9,823 nucleotides of DNA from Methylotenera sp. (GTDB lineage Bacteria > Pseudomonadota > Gammaproteobacteria > Burkholderiales > Methylophilaceae). Below, piece after piece: positions 1 to 5,560 of this stretch (position 1 is its first letter; each line of letters opens with the position of its first letter). The stretch is taken from positions 1-9,823 of the forward strand of contig DAIDAH010000101.1 of the NCBI GenBank assembly GCA_027310735.1. The letters are read 5' to 3'. Under the pieces are notes generated by a model. It was not told the origin of the DNA. It worked only from the letters and a program-made list of their open reading frames with translations, and did no database searches. The position numbers and the translations under genes are program-made.

Positions 1-302
1 TACGCGAGATTGATGTCATTGGCCGCTTGGGGGGTGAGGAGTTTTCAGTTTTGTTGCCGGAAACCGGTGTTTTGCGCGCAGTGGAGGTGGCGGGGCGCTT
101 GCGGCAAGCATTGGAGAGTGCAAGAGTTGTTGTTGATGAAGTTAATCATGAAGTGACTAAGCCACTATGCTTCACGGTATCTATTGGGGTGGCCGCCATG
201 TCAAGCGTAGATGCGACTGTCGATAGTATGTTGCTGCAGGCAGATGTTGCTTTGTATAAAGCTAAGAATTCTGGAAGAAATAAAGTGGTCGCTAATGTTT
301 AG
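1..302 (+). CDS. GGDEF-domain diguanylate cyclase, C-terminal part
   Basis: This is the 3' end of a gene entering from the left edge, read in the frame starting at base 3, with a TAG stop at 300-302. About 99 residues are visible. They contain REID (bases 3-14), five residues, then GGEEF (30-44), which is the spacing of the RxxD inhibitory I-site and the GG(D/E)EF active site of diguanylate cyclases. Downstream come VSIGVA and ALYKAKNSGRNKV, the usual end of the GGDEF fold. The family condenses two GTP to c-di-GMP, and an intact RxxD normally gives product feedback inhibition. Any sensory or membrane domain lies outside the window, so the input signal is unknown. The gene converges on hemY with an 84-base gap. 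The TTG at 27 is inside the domain and is not a start. The domain call is near certain; activity is inferred from the intact motifs. Confidence 0.93.
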   Translation, partial: REIDVIGRLGGEEFSVLLPETGVLRAVEVAGRLRQALESARVVVDEVNHEVTKPLCFTVSIGVAAMSSVDATVDSMLLQADVALYKAKNSGRNKVVANV

Positions 303-386
303 TCATGGTTGCGGCTAAAGATGCTGAGTTAACTGCATATATTAAAGTATGGCCGCAATTAGAAGTCTTGAACTCCAAATCTGGAA

Positions 387-797
387 TTACAAATCTTGTT
401 TACTTTTTTCCGAGGCTAGCGCTTCTAAAAGCTTTTCGTGGCCGGCATTCTGAATTAAGTCGTGTGCGCGTTTTACGGCAATTTCGGCTTTCTCAAAGTC
501 GCCATCGGCTAGTGCGTGCATGCCTTCAAGTAGCGCGGCGTTGCTGGCGATTAAGCGTTGTGTTTCTTTTTTGCTGCGCCTATTGGCAGGTAGGCGGCGT
601 AAATAATGTATCAATCTTAAGCTGTAATGTATTGCTAAAAAAATTAACACCCCCACAACCAGTAAGAAATTGAATGAAAGCTGCACTCGGTACGGGGAGC
701 GCACAATCAGAACATAGCCTTGATTGTTACTGATAAGCCATACGATGCTTATCAGCAGCAAACACATCAATAGCCACCATAGTAGTTTGCGCGTCAT
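387..797 (-). CDS. hemY: HemY-like membrane protein, short (probably C-terminally truncated)
   Basis: The product is 136 residues, starts at ATG 795-797 and ends at TAA 387-389. Two hydrophobic segments (about residues 4-22 and 42-62) flank a short GYVLI stretch typical of the HemY N-terminal domain. A basic stretch (64-78) and one TPR-like helical pair (about 84-115, with ALADGDFEKAE) follow. HemY proteins encoded after hemX in proteobacteria are usually near 400 residues, with a long TPR-rich periplasmic part. Here the protein stops just after the first repeat, and I find no remainder in any frame before the convergent GGDEF gene. It lies 6 bases after hemX and has no strong ribosome binding site, so it is probably translated by coupling. 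The family is tied to tetrapyrrole synthesis, but its exact role is poorly defined. This HemY is not the protoporphyrinogen oxidase given the same name in Bacillus. It may be a decayed gene or a naturally short variant. Confidence 0.8.
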   Translation of the reverse strand: MTRKLLWWLLMCLLLISIVWLISNNQGYVLIVRSPYRVQLSFNFLLVVGVLIFLAIHYSLRLIHYLRRLPANRRSKKETQRLIASNAALLEGMHALADGDFEKAEIAVKRAHDLIQNAGHEKLLEALASEKSKQDL

Positions 798-803
798 GTT
801 GCG

Positions 804-1850
804 TTAGTCACTTTTATCAAGACTTAGTTTGTAACGATTGACGGCGGCTAAACTTTCTGTGAGTTGTGGCAATTCTATACCGATGTTGTTTGCCGATAAT
901 TTTTTAAGCAGGCCGAATGCTTTGATAGCATTGGGATGTTTGGTATCAAAATATTGGTTTAACCAGTCATGTACTGTTTTGAGATCTGTACTGTAAGTGG
1001 CTTCATCGTGTTGTAACAAGGCGATGCGGGCGGTAAGTAAGCGAAGTTTTAGATTTTCTCGCAAATAAAAAGCATGGTCGGCCGAGAGTAGCGGCGGTTC
1101 TGGGTGGTCTATGCGCTCTATCGTAACTAGGTTTTTAATGTCGCTCCAGATTGAAATGCCAAATTTTTGCAAAGTATTCTGGTAGGTATTTTTTGATGTA
1201 TTCCGTTGTACAGCATTAGCATTAAGTGTGGGCTGACGTTCACTAATCAGTGGTAGTGTTGCGCATAACTCTGCAACTTGGTCTAACTGCGCACTCATGC
1301 CCATGGTGTCAATCTGAGGCTGCTTGCGCAGGTTTTCAATGTCAGCATTTAACGTCTCTCGTAACTGTATAGCGCGAGGTAGATTGAGTGGCTCCAGGCG
1401 CTTGTCTGCTGCTTGAAGTGCCAGTAGCGCCGATTTTACATTGCCAGCAAGTTGAAGTTGTTGCGTGGCAATGGTTAAAAACTGTTCCACTTCGGCTACC
1501 GCAGTTGCCTCGCGATTTTCTGCCAATTGGTCATAGAGTGTTTGCAATACTTCTTGTTGATCGCGTGACTCATCTAACTTCTGCTGCAAGATTGCTGTCC
1601 GCGTATTGGCTTCAGTACTTTGTTCGTTAGCTTGTTTGGCGAGAGCAAGGCTTTGCTGGTTAAGTGCTTGGTAAGTTTCTAGTTTTTGGCTCAGTGATTT
1701 TTCAATTTCGTTAAAATGCCGACGTGTATTGAGCCATTGCCATGCAAGCGCAAAAAATGCAATAACCACTAGCATTAAAGCGGTTTTTGCTAGTAGTGAT
1801 GGCTTACGTTCGTAAGTTTCTTGCATGTTTTGGGTTAGTTCATTAGTCAT
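804..1850 (-). CDS. hemX: HemX-family membrane protein
   Basis: The product is 348 residues. It has a short N-terminal cytoplasmic tail, one transmembrane helix at about residues 19-40, then a long Gln/Glu/Ala-rich predicted coiled coil (about 45-115) and a helical periplasmic domain. This is the layout of the HemX family, sometimes labelled uroporphyrinogen-III C-methyltransferase although it lacks the SAM-binding methylase domain. I see no methylase motifs here, so I do not infer that enzyme activity. Its function is unproven; the family is thought to help organise the heme pathway at the membrane. The ATG at 1848-1850 overlaps the hemD stop as ATGA, which implies translational coupling. 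hemY follows after 6 bases. Family assignment rests on topology and position between hemD and hemY. Confidence 0.88.
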   Translation of the reverse strand: MTNELTQNMQETYERKPSLLAKTALMLVVIAFFALAWQWLNTRRHFNEIEKSLSQKLETYQALNQQSLALAKQANEQSTEANTRTAILQQKLDESRDQQEVLQTLYDQLAENREATAVAEVEQFLTIATQQLQLAGNVKSALLALQAADKRLEPLNLPRAIQLRETLNADIENLRKQPQIDTMGMSAQLDQVAELCATLPLISERQPTLNANAVQRNTSKNTYQNTLQKFGISIWSDIKNLVTIERIDHPEPPLLSADHAFYLRENLKLRLLTARIALLQHDEATYSTDLKTVHDWLNQYFDTKHPNAIKAFGLLKKLSANNIGIELPQLTESLAAVNRYKLSLDKSD

Positions 1851-2629
1851 GATTTAGGTGTGACGGATAATGCCTGTTGCAGGCAGGCGAGCATGGCGTC
1901 ATCGCCGGGAGCCTCAGCAACGGATGCATGTAGCCCCGCCGCCGCCGCCTCTTCGGCGATACGGGCATGGTTCACGCAGATTTTGATGTTGCGTATCCAA
2001 TCATCGGTGCCGTTATTGGTCATCTGCAATAAGTGTCGCATGGCTTCAGAACTGGTAACGACTATCGCATGGCATTGGTTGTCACGCCATAAATTTTCTA
2101 TAACTGCACAATTGCTTTGCGGGTTAATGCGCCGATAACTTTCGGCAAAAGTTACTTGTGCGCCACGCGCTTTCAGAGTGTCAGCCAAAACTTCCCGTCC
2201 ACCTACGCCTCGAAAAATGATGATATTGGCATTGGCGACACTTTGCATTTCACCTAATGCCAATAATGTTTCGCTATCAAAGCGTGTATGTGGAATCAGT
2301 ACATCATGTACGCCATACAGCCCTAACTCTTTAGCTGTTTGATGACCAATGGCAGCAAATTTCAGGTTTCCAGGTAGTGTGTTGTAACGCTTGATGACTC
2401 GCGGCATTGCATTATCTACGGCATTAGTGCTGATGAATACTGCCCAGTCAGCATGTTCAAGGCTATCAAGCGTTTGTTCAAACTCACTGTAATCAGACAA
2501 TGGCACAATGGCAATCAGCGGGAATGAAATGGCCTTGCCGCCTTGTTGCTCAATAGTAGCGTTTAAGCGACGTGCTTGGTCGACAGGGCGTGTGACGGCA
2601 ATGCCAAAGCTTTGTAGTGAATTAGGCAT
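1847..2629 (-). CDS. hemD: Uroporphyrinogen-III synthase
   Basis: The product is 260 residues, near the usual family length of about 250. HemD closes linear hydroxymethylbilane with inversion of ring D to give uroporphyrinogen III, the branch point to heme, siroheme and cobalamin. It is a cytosolic two-domain enzyme with low sequence conservation. Visible family features are the N-terminal GIAVTRP strand-loop (residues 9-15), DWAVFISTNAV (about 81-91), FAAIGHQTAKEL, IIIFRGVGGRE and the late AIVVTSSEAM segment. Start ATG 2627-2629 lies inside the last codons of hemC (8-base overlap), and the stop overlaps the hemX start by 4 bases, so expression should be tightly coupled to both. The hemC partner makes the assignment strong. 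Confidence 0.95.
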   Translation of the reverse strand: MPNSLQSFGIAVTRPVDQARRLNATIEQQGGKAISFPLIAIVPLSDYSEFEQTLDSLEHADWAVFISTNAVDNAMPRVIKRYNTLPGNLKFAAIGHQTAKELGLYGVHDVLIPHTRFDSETLLALGEMQSVANANIIIFRGVGGREVLADTLKARGAQVTFAESYRRINPQSNCAVIENLWRDNQCHAIVVTSSEAMRHLLQMTNNGTDDWIRNIKICVNHARIAEEAAAAGLHASVAEAPGDDAMLACLQQALSVTPKS

Positions 2630-3578
2630 GATCCAGTAAAGCTAAAATCTTGTCTGCACCTTTAGCTAGTAACTGATTTGCCAAGGCTTTGCCCAAGGCA
2701 TCAGCTTGGGTTCTGCTGCCGCTAGTGGTTTCAACCAGCATCTGTTTGCCATCCACACTGGCAACAAAGCCTTTGATGCGGATTTGATCGGCTTCACACA
2801 CCGCATAAGCGCCGAGTGGCACGGTGCAGCTGCCTGCCAAGGCGCGGCTCATGGCACGTTCAGCTTCTACGCAGGCTTGTGTGTCAGCATGGTTAAGAGG
2901 TGCTAATACGCTTAGCAAGTCTGGGCGGTTGGCACAAATTTCAATGCCCAATGCGCCTTGCCCTACGGCTGGAATGCTTAGTTCTGGTGAAATCACACTG
3001 CGAATGCGTTCACTCAGACCCAGACGAATCAAACCAGCAGCGGCGAGAATAATGGCGGCGTACTGACCTTCATCTAACTTACGGAGCCGTGTTTGCAAGT
3101 TGCCGCGTAAAGATTCAATTTTCAGATGCGGCAAGCGTGCTTGCAATTGGCTTTGGCGGCGTAGGCTGGAGGTGCCGACTATGCTGCCTGCAGGTAAGTC
3201 TTCCAATGAGGCAAAGTCATTAGAAACAAAGGCATCACGAGGATCTTCACGCTCGCCGGTAGCTGCCAGCATAAAGCCTTCTGGCAGGTTCATTGGTACG
3301 TCCTTCATACTGTGTACGGCTAAATCTGCACGGCCATCAGCCAAGGCTGTTTCCAGTTCTTTTACGAATAAACCTTTACCACCTACTTTTGCCAAAGGCG
3401 TATCTAGAATTTGATCGCCCGTGGTAGTCATGCCCAATATTTCTACAGTAGTGGTAGGGTAAAGTGCTTGCAAGCGGCTTTGAATATGTAGTGCCTGCCA
3501 CATGGCTAACGGGCTTTCGCGTGAAGCGATGACCAGTTTATTCGGTGCAGTGGTGGCTGAGTTGGATAGGTTATTCAT
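2622..3578 (-). CDS. hemC: Hydroxymethylbilane synthase (porphobilinogen deaminase)
   Basis: The product is 318 residues (E. coli HemC is 313). It joins four porphobilinogen molecules into hydroxymethylbilane using a covalently bound dipyrromethane cofactor, in the cytosol. Visible hallmarks are IASRESPLA near the N terminus (Arg20, Ser22), GGKGLFVKELE (67-77), HSMKDVP with the catalytic Asp93, GTSSLRRQ (135-142), LRGNLQTRL (157-165), AVGQGALGIE (204-213) and GSCTVPLGA with cofactor Cys251. All key residues are present, so the enzyme should be active. The ATG at 3576-3578 has no good ribosome binding site and sits in an imperfect 20-base tandem repeat. The gene is 69 bases downstream of algR and overlaps hemD by 8 bases. 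It may be read both from the algZ promoter and from a weak internal promoter. Confidence 0.98.
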   Translation of the reverse strand: MNNLSNSATTAPNKLVIASRESPLAMWQALHIQSRLQALYPTTTVEILGMTTTGDQILDTPLAKVGGKGLFVKELETALADGRADLAVHSMKDVPMNLPEGFMLAATGEREDPRDAFVSNDFASLEDLPAGSIVGTSSLRRQSQLQARLPHLKIESLRGNLQTRLRKLDEGQYAAIILAAAGLIRLGLSERIRSVISPELSIPAVGQGALGIEICANRPDLLSVLAPLNHADTQACVEAERAMSRALAGSCTVPLGAYAVCEADQIRIKGFVASVDGKQMLVETTSGSRTQADALGKALANQLLAKGADKILALLDHA

Positions 3579-3605
3579 GAGCGGTATGTGGTTAATATGA
3601 GCGGT
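3577..3605. repeat. 9-bp direct repeat 20 bp apart at the hemC start
   Basis: The 9-mer atgagcggt occurs at 3577-3585 and 3597-3605, exactly 20 bases apart. On the coding strand the match continues loosely, as accgctcat followed by attaacc in one copy and gaataacc in the other. It therefore looks like an imperfect tandem duplication of the hemC initiation region. Only the copy nearer the gene carries ATG. It may be a relic of slippage or a pair of same-face protein sites two helical turns apart; I cannot tell which. Confidence 0.5.
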
Positions 3606-3620
3606 TCGATAATGATGGTT

Positions 3621-3629
3621 ATTCTAACA
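3621..3629 (-). promoter_or_regulatory. Possible extended -10 element for hemC
   Basis: On the minus strand this reads TGTTAGAAT, an extended -10 (TGn then TAGAAT, five of six matches to TATAAT). It lies about 40 bases upstream of the hemC ATG in the algR-hemC gap. There is no convincing -35 at 16-18 bases. If used, transcription would start near 3614 and cross the 20-base direct repeat. This is a weak call from consensus only. Confidence 0.25.
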
Positions 3630-3647
3630 CAGGCTGAGATTCAGTCT

Positions 3648-4454
3648 TTAACCACCTCGGATAAGGTACTGCTGACGACGGCTGACAGCAACGGTTTCTG
3701 GGATGTCTTTAAGTAAGGCAACCCAGTGTTTTTCGTTGCCGTTTTTGTCGTTTGGCACGTTGTCATTTTGCGTGATGTAATTCTGTGCATCTGAATCATT
3801 ATTATTTTCGTTGTTGCGTTTTTCATAACCCAAAATATAAGCCTGTGCGACGAGGCAATTGCGATGCAGTCGTATGAAAGTGTTGCCGAACTCCTGCTCC
3901 AGATGCGTCAGAGATTCTTCCAGCAGATATTCGCGTTCGGCGGTACGTACGGTAATGTACTTAAGTTCGGCACGCAAATAAATTACGTCTGAAACGGGCA
4001 CGATTAAAATACGCCCACGCTCGGCAATGCTTAAATGAGTTCTTTGTGGGTGCAGCGGTGCGAGCGCTTCAAGTTGGCTAGGCAGTAAGGTGCGTGCCTT
4101 ATTAATTGCGGTTTGCAGGCGCTCAAAGCGAATGGGCTTAAGTAGATAATCAATAGCACTAATGTCAAACGCTTGCATAGCATAGCTATCAAAGGCCGTG
4201 GTGAAGATGACAGCAGGTGGCTTGGTCATTTTTTGTAAATGTTGTGCTGCCTCAATACCGTCCATGACCGGCATGCGAATGTCAAGTAATACAATGTCTG
4301 GCTGATGATTATTAGCTAAGCCCAGGGCTTCTTCTCCATTTTTTGCTTCTGCAACAATGTTGATGTGACTGATGTCCGTTAGTAGCTCACGTAGTCGATT
4401 GCGTGCGGGTGCTTCGTCGTCTGCAATCAAAACTTTCAGGGTCGTGTTTGTCAT
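3648..4454 (-). CDS. algR: AlgR-type LytTR response regulator
   Basis: The product is 268 residues. The receiver domain (about 7-122) has the acidic pair Asp12-Asp13, phospho-acceptor Asp58 in LLDIRMP, Thr85/Thr86 and Lys106 in LLKP. A linker leads to a LytTR DNA-binding domain (about 140-262) with YLRAELKYITVR, the LEESL segment, FIRLHRNCLV and VAVSRRQ. It should bind DNA as a dimer after phosphorylation by the partner kinase; its targets cannot be read from this window. Its start overlaps the algZ stop as ATGA, and hemC follows, the order known in pseudomonads (fimS/algZ-algR-hemC-hemD). Two oddities are an Asn/Asp-rich insertion at about 213-243 inside the LytTR domain, and an abrupt end after RRQQYLIRGG where the family normally has another helical turn or two. 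AlgR of P. aeruginosa is 248 residues. The gene symbol is by homology and synteny; alginate control is not implied. Confidence 0.92.
   Translation of the reverse strand: MTNTTLKVLIADDEAPARNRLRELLTDISHINIVAEAKNGEEALGLANNHQPDIVLLDIRMPVMDGIEAAQHLQKMTKPPAVIFTTAFDSYAMQAFDISAIDYLLKPIRFERLQTAINKARTLLPSQLEALAPLHPQRTHLSIAERGRILIVPVSDVIYLRAELKYITVRTAEREYLLEESLTHLEQEFGNTFIRLHRNCLVAQAYILGYEKRNNENNNDSDAQNYITQNDNVPNDKNGNEKHWVALLKDIPETVAVSRRQQYLIRGG
3729..3823. repeat. Imperfect direct repeat flanking an insertion in algR
   Basis: Bases 3730-3746 (ttttcgttgccgttttt) and 3805-3823 (ttttcgttgttgcgttttt) are near-identical direct repeats 75 bases apart, which is 25 codons. On the coding strand they encode KNGNEK and KRNNEN. 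Between them lies the Asn/Asp-rich low-complexity part of AlgR. The geometry suits an in-frame expansion by slippage or duplication followed by drift, but the intervening segment is present only once. Confidence 0.55.
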
Positions 4455-5443
4455 TTTGCGGTGTATGGCAAGGTAATATGTACTTGATATTCGCCGTTGG
4501 CCTGTTTGGTTTTTAATGAAGCTTCAAGGTCGAAGTGTAATGTTAGCCGTTCTTTAATATTTTTGAGCGCCATTTTGTTGCCATTCTGATGATTGCCATG
4601 TGCAGTGTAGGGGTTGGTTAATACCAAATGCACTTCACTAGACTTAGTGTAGATTTGAATCGTAATCGTGCCATTGGTCGCGAGCGGTTCAATGCCGTGA
4701 TAGACCGCATTTTCAATGAGAGGCTGCAGTATCAAGGGTGGAATGAGTGTATCCGGCGGCACGTCGTCAATTTGCCATTTGACTATCAGGCGTTCGTCCA
4801 GACGTAGTTTTTCCAGAGATAAATATTGGCGGCATAAAGCTATTTCTTGTGCTAGTGGTACCAAGTCACGGTTGTCGGCCATCAGTACACGAAATAAATC
4901 AGCCATGTCTTCGAGTGCCGTTTCGGCTTGTTTAGGCTGGCTGCGAATTAGTGACAAAACGGCATTGAGGCTATTAAACAAAAAGTGCGGGCGAATACGC
5001 GCCTGTAGGGCTTGTAATCTGGCCTCGATCAGGGCCGGTGAATATGCACGATGGTGCAAATAAAAGTAATACAAAGTAATGGCGGTCAGGATAAACGCAA
5101 AGAACAGCACTCGGGTGAGTGAGGCTGATTCGTTAAAGATTAATGACTGTGTTATCAGACTGTGGATGCTGACACAGGTAGCTAATACAATAACCATAAT
5201 TGCCAGCAAACCATGCCAATAGCGTAGTTTAATCAATAATGGATAGCTGATATATAGAGTGGCTAGACTGAATAACAGTATGGGTTGAGCTGTCACCGAG
5301 ATAGACGTGATTTGTGCGATAAACCCTTGCAGACTGTGGCTTAGTACCATTGAGGTCAAGATCAGCATGGCGTTAATCATTATCAATATGCGTAAATTAA
5401 CGCCCAGATTACGGATGTTGGGTAATCGGTTAGCGTTTCGCAT
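4451..5443 (-). CDS. algZ: AlgZ/FimS-type (LytS family) sensor histidine kinase
   Basis: The product is 330 residues. Four hydrophobic segments (about 17-35, 50-70, 76-97 and 108-128) form an N-terminal membrane module without a large periplasmic domain. A His_kinase domain follows with ARIRPHFLFNSLN (phospho-acceptor His153), FRVLMADNRDLVPLAQE and YLSLEKLRLDERL. The N-box is LILQPLIENAVYHGIEP with Asn245. The G-box region, GNKMALKNIKERL (288-300), lacks the usual GxGxGL glycines. That degeneracy is in keeping with the divergent ATP-binding region reported for FimS/AlgZ, so the kinase may be weak or unusual. It is the first gene of the minus-strand operon, overlaps algR by 4 bases and should signal to it. 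The ligand is unknown. Start ATG 5441-5443 has no clear ribosome binding site but is the first Met of the open frame and precedes the first membrane helix. Confidence 0.92.
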   Translation of the reverse strand: MRNANRLPNIRNLGVNLRILIMINAMLILTSMVLSHSLQGFIAQITSISVTAQPILLFSLATLYISYPLLIKLRYWHGLLAIMVIVLATCVSIHSLITQSLIFNESASLTRVLFFAFILTAITLYYFYLHHRAYSPALIEARLQALQARIRPHFLFNSLNAVLSLIRSQPKQAETALEDMADLFRVLMADNRDLVPLAQEIALCRQYLSLEKLRLDERLIVKWQIDDVPPDTLIPPLILQPLIENAVYHGIEPLATNGTITIQIYTKSSEVHLVLTNPYTAHGNHQNGNKMALKNIKERLTLHFDLEASLKTKQANGEYQVHITLPYTAK

Positions 5444-5466
5444 AGGTATTGTTTGAGCTTGAATGC

Positions 5467-5472
5467 ATCATA
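5467..5472 (-). promoter_or_regulatory. Possible -10 of the algZ-algR-hem operon
   Basis: On the minus strand this reads TATGAT, about 23 bases upstream of the algZ ATG. Position and sequence suit a sigma-70 -10, but no good -35 lies 16-18 bases upstream (closest TTAGTA). A start here would give a leader under 20 bases. Low confidence. Confidence 0.25.
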
Positions 5473-5485
5473 AATGGATGGGTTT

Positions 5486-5494
5486 TGTTATACT
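5486..5494 (+). promoter_or_regulatory. Extended -10 promoter element for argH
   Basis: The sequence TGTTATACT is a TGn extended -10 with TATACT (five of six matches) in the divergent algZ-argH gap. The -35 region is poor, as is common for extended -10 promoters. Predicted start is near 5501, giving an argH leader of about 60 bases that begins at the AT-rich palindrome 5505-5520. It lies only about 15 bases from the possible algZ -10 on the other strand, so the two promoters may compete. Confidence 0.45.
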
Positions 5495-5504
5495 AAGCCC
5501 TAAA

Positions 5505-5520
5505 TATTTTTCTAAAAATA
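5505..5520. promoter_or_regulatory. AT-rich inverted repeat in the argH leader
   Basis: The sequence tattttt-ct-aaaaata has perfect 7-base arms around a 2-base centre, just downstream of the predicted argH start point. It could be an operator for a dimeric repressor, an UP-like or bent A/T tract, or chance in AT-rich DNA. It does not match the enterobacterial ArgR box (TGAAT/ATTCA arms). Confidence 0.35.
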
Positions 5521-5560
5521 GCACAAAATCAAAGACAACGGTTAAAACGAAACGGATAAA

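Noticed and set aside
370..388. Small hairpin aactcca/tggaatt as a bidirectional terminator between the GGDEF gene and hemY
   Set aside because: Seven-base stem with a C-A mismatch, overlapping the hemY stop, and no T tract. Too weak to call.
305..673. 122-codon plus-strand open frame between the GGDEF gene and hemX
   Set aside because: Mostly antisense to hemY. Its composition is not protein-like, it has no family motifs, and the minus strand carries the recognisable membrane protein.
1860..3414. Several plus-strand open frames antisense to hemD and hemC (1860-2138, 2706-2906, 2824-3066, 3100-3414)
   Set aside because: They mirror well-identified enzymes on the other strand and show no recognisable motifs.
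3641..3826. 61-codon minus-strand open frame over the algR 3' end as a separate gene
   Set aside because: It lies almost wholly inside algR in another frame and has a Lys/Thr-rich composition. Only its last few codons are of interest, as a possible slipped algR ending.
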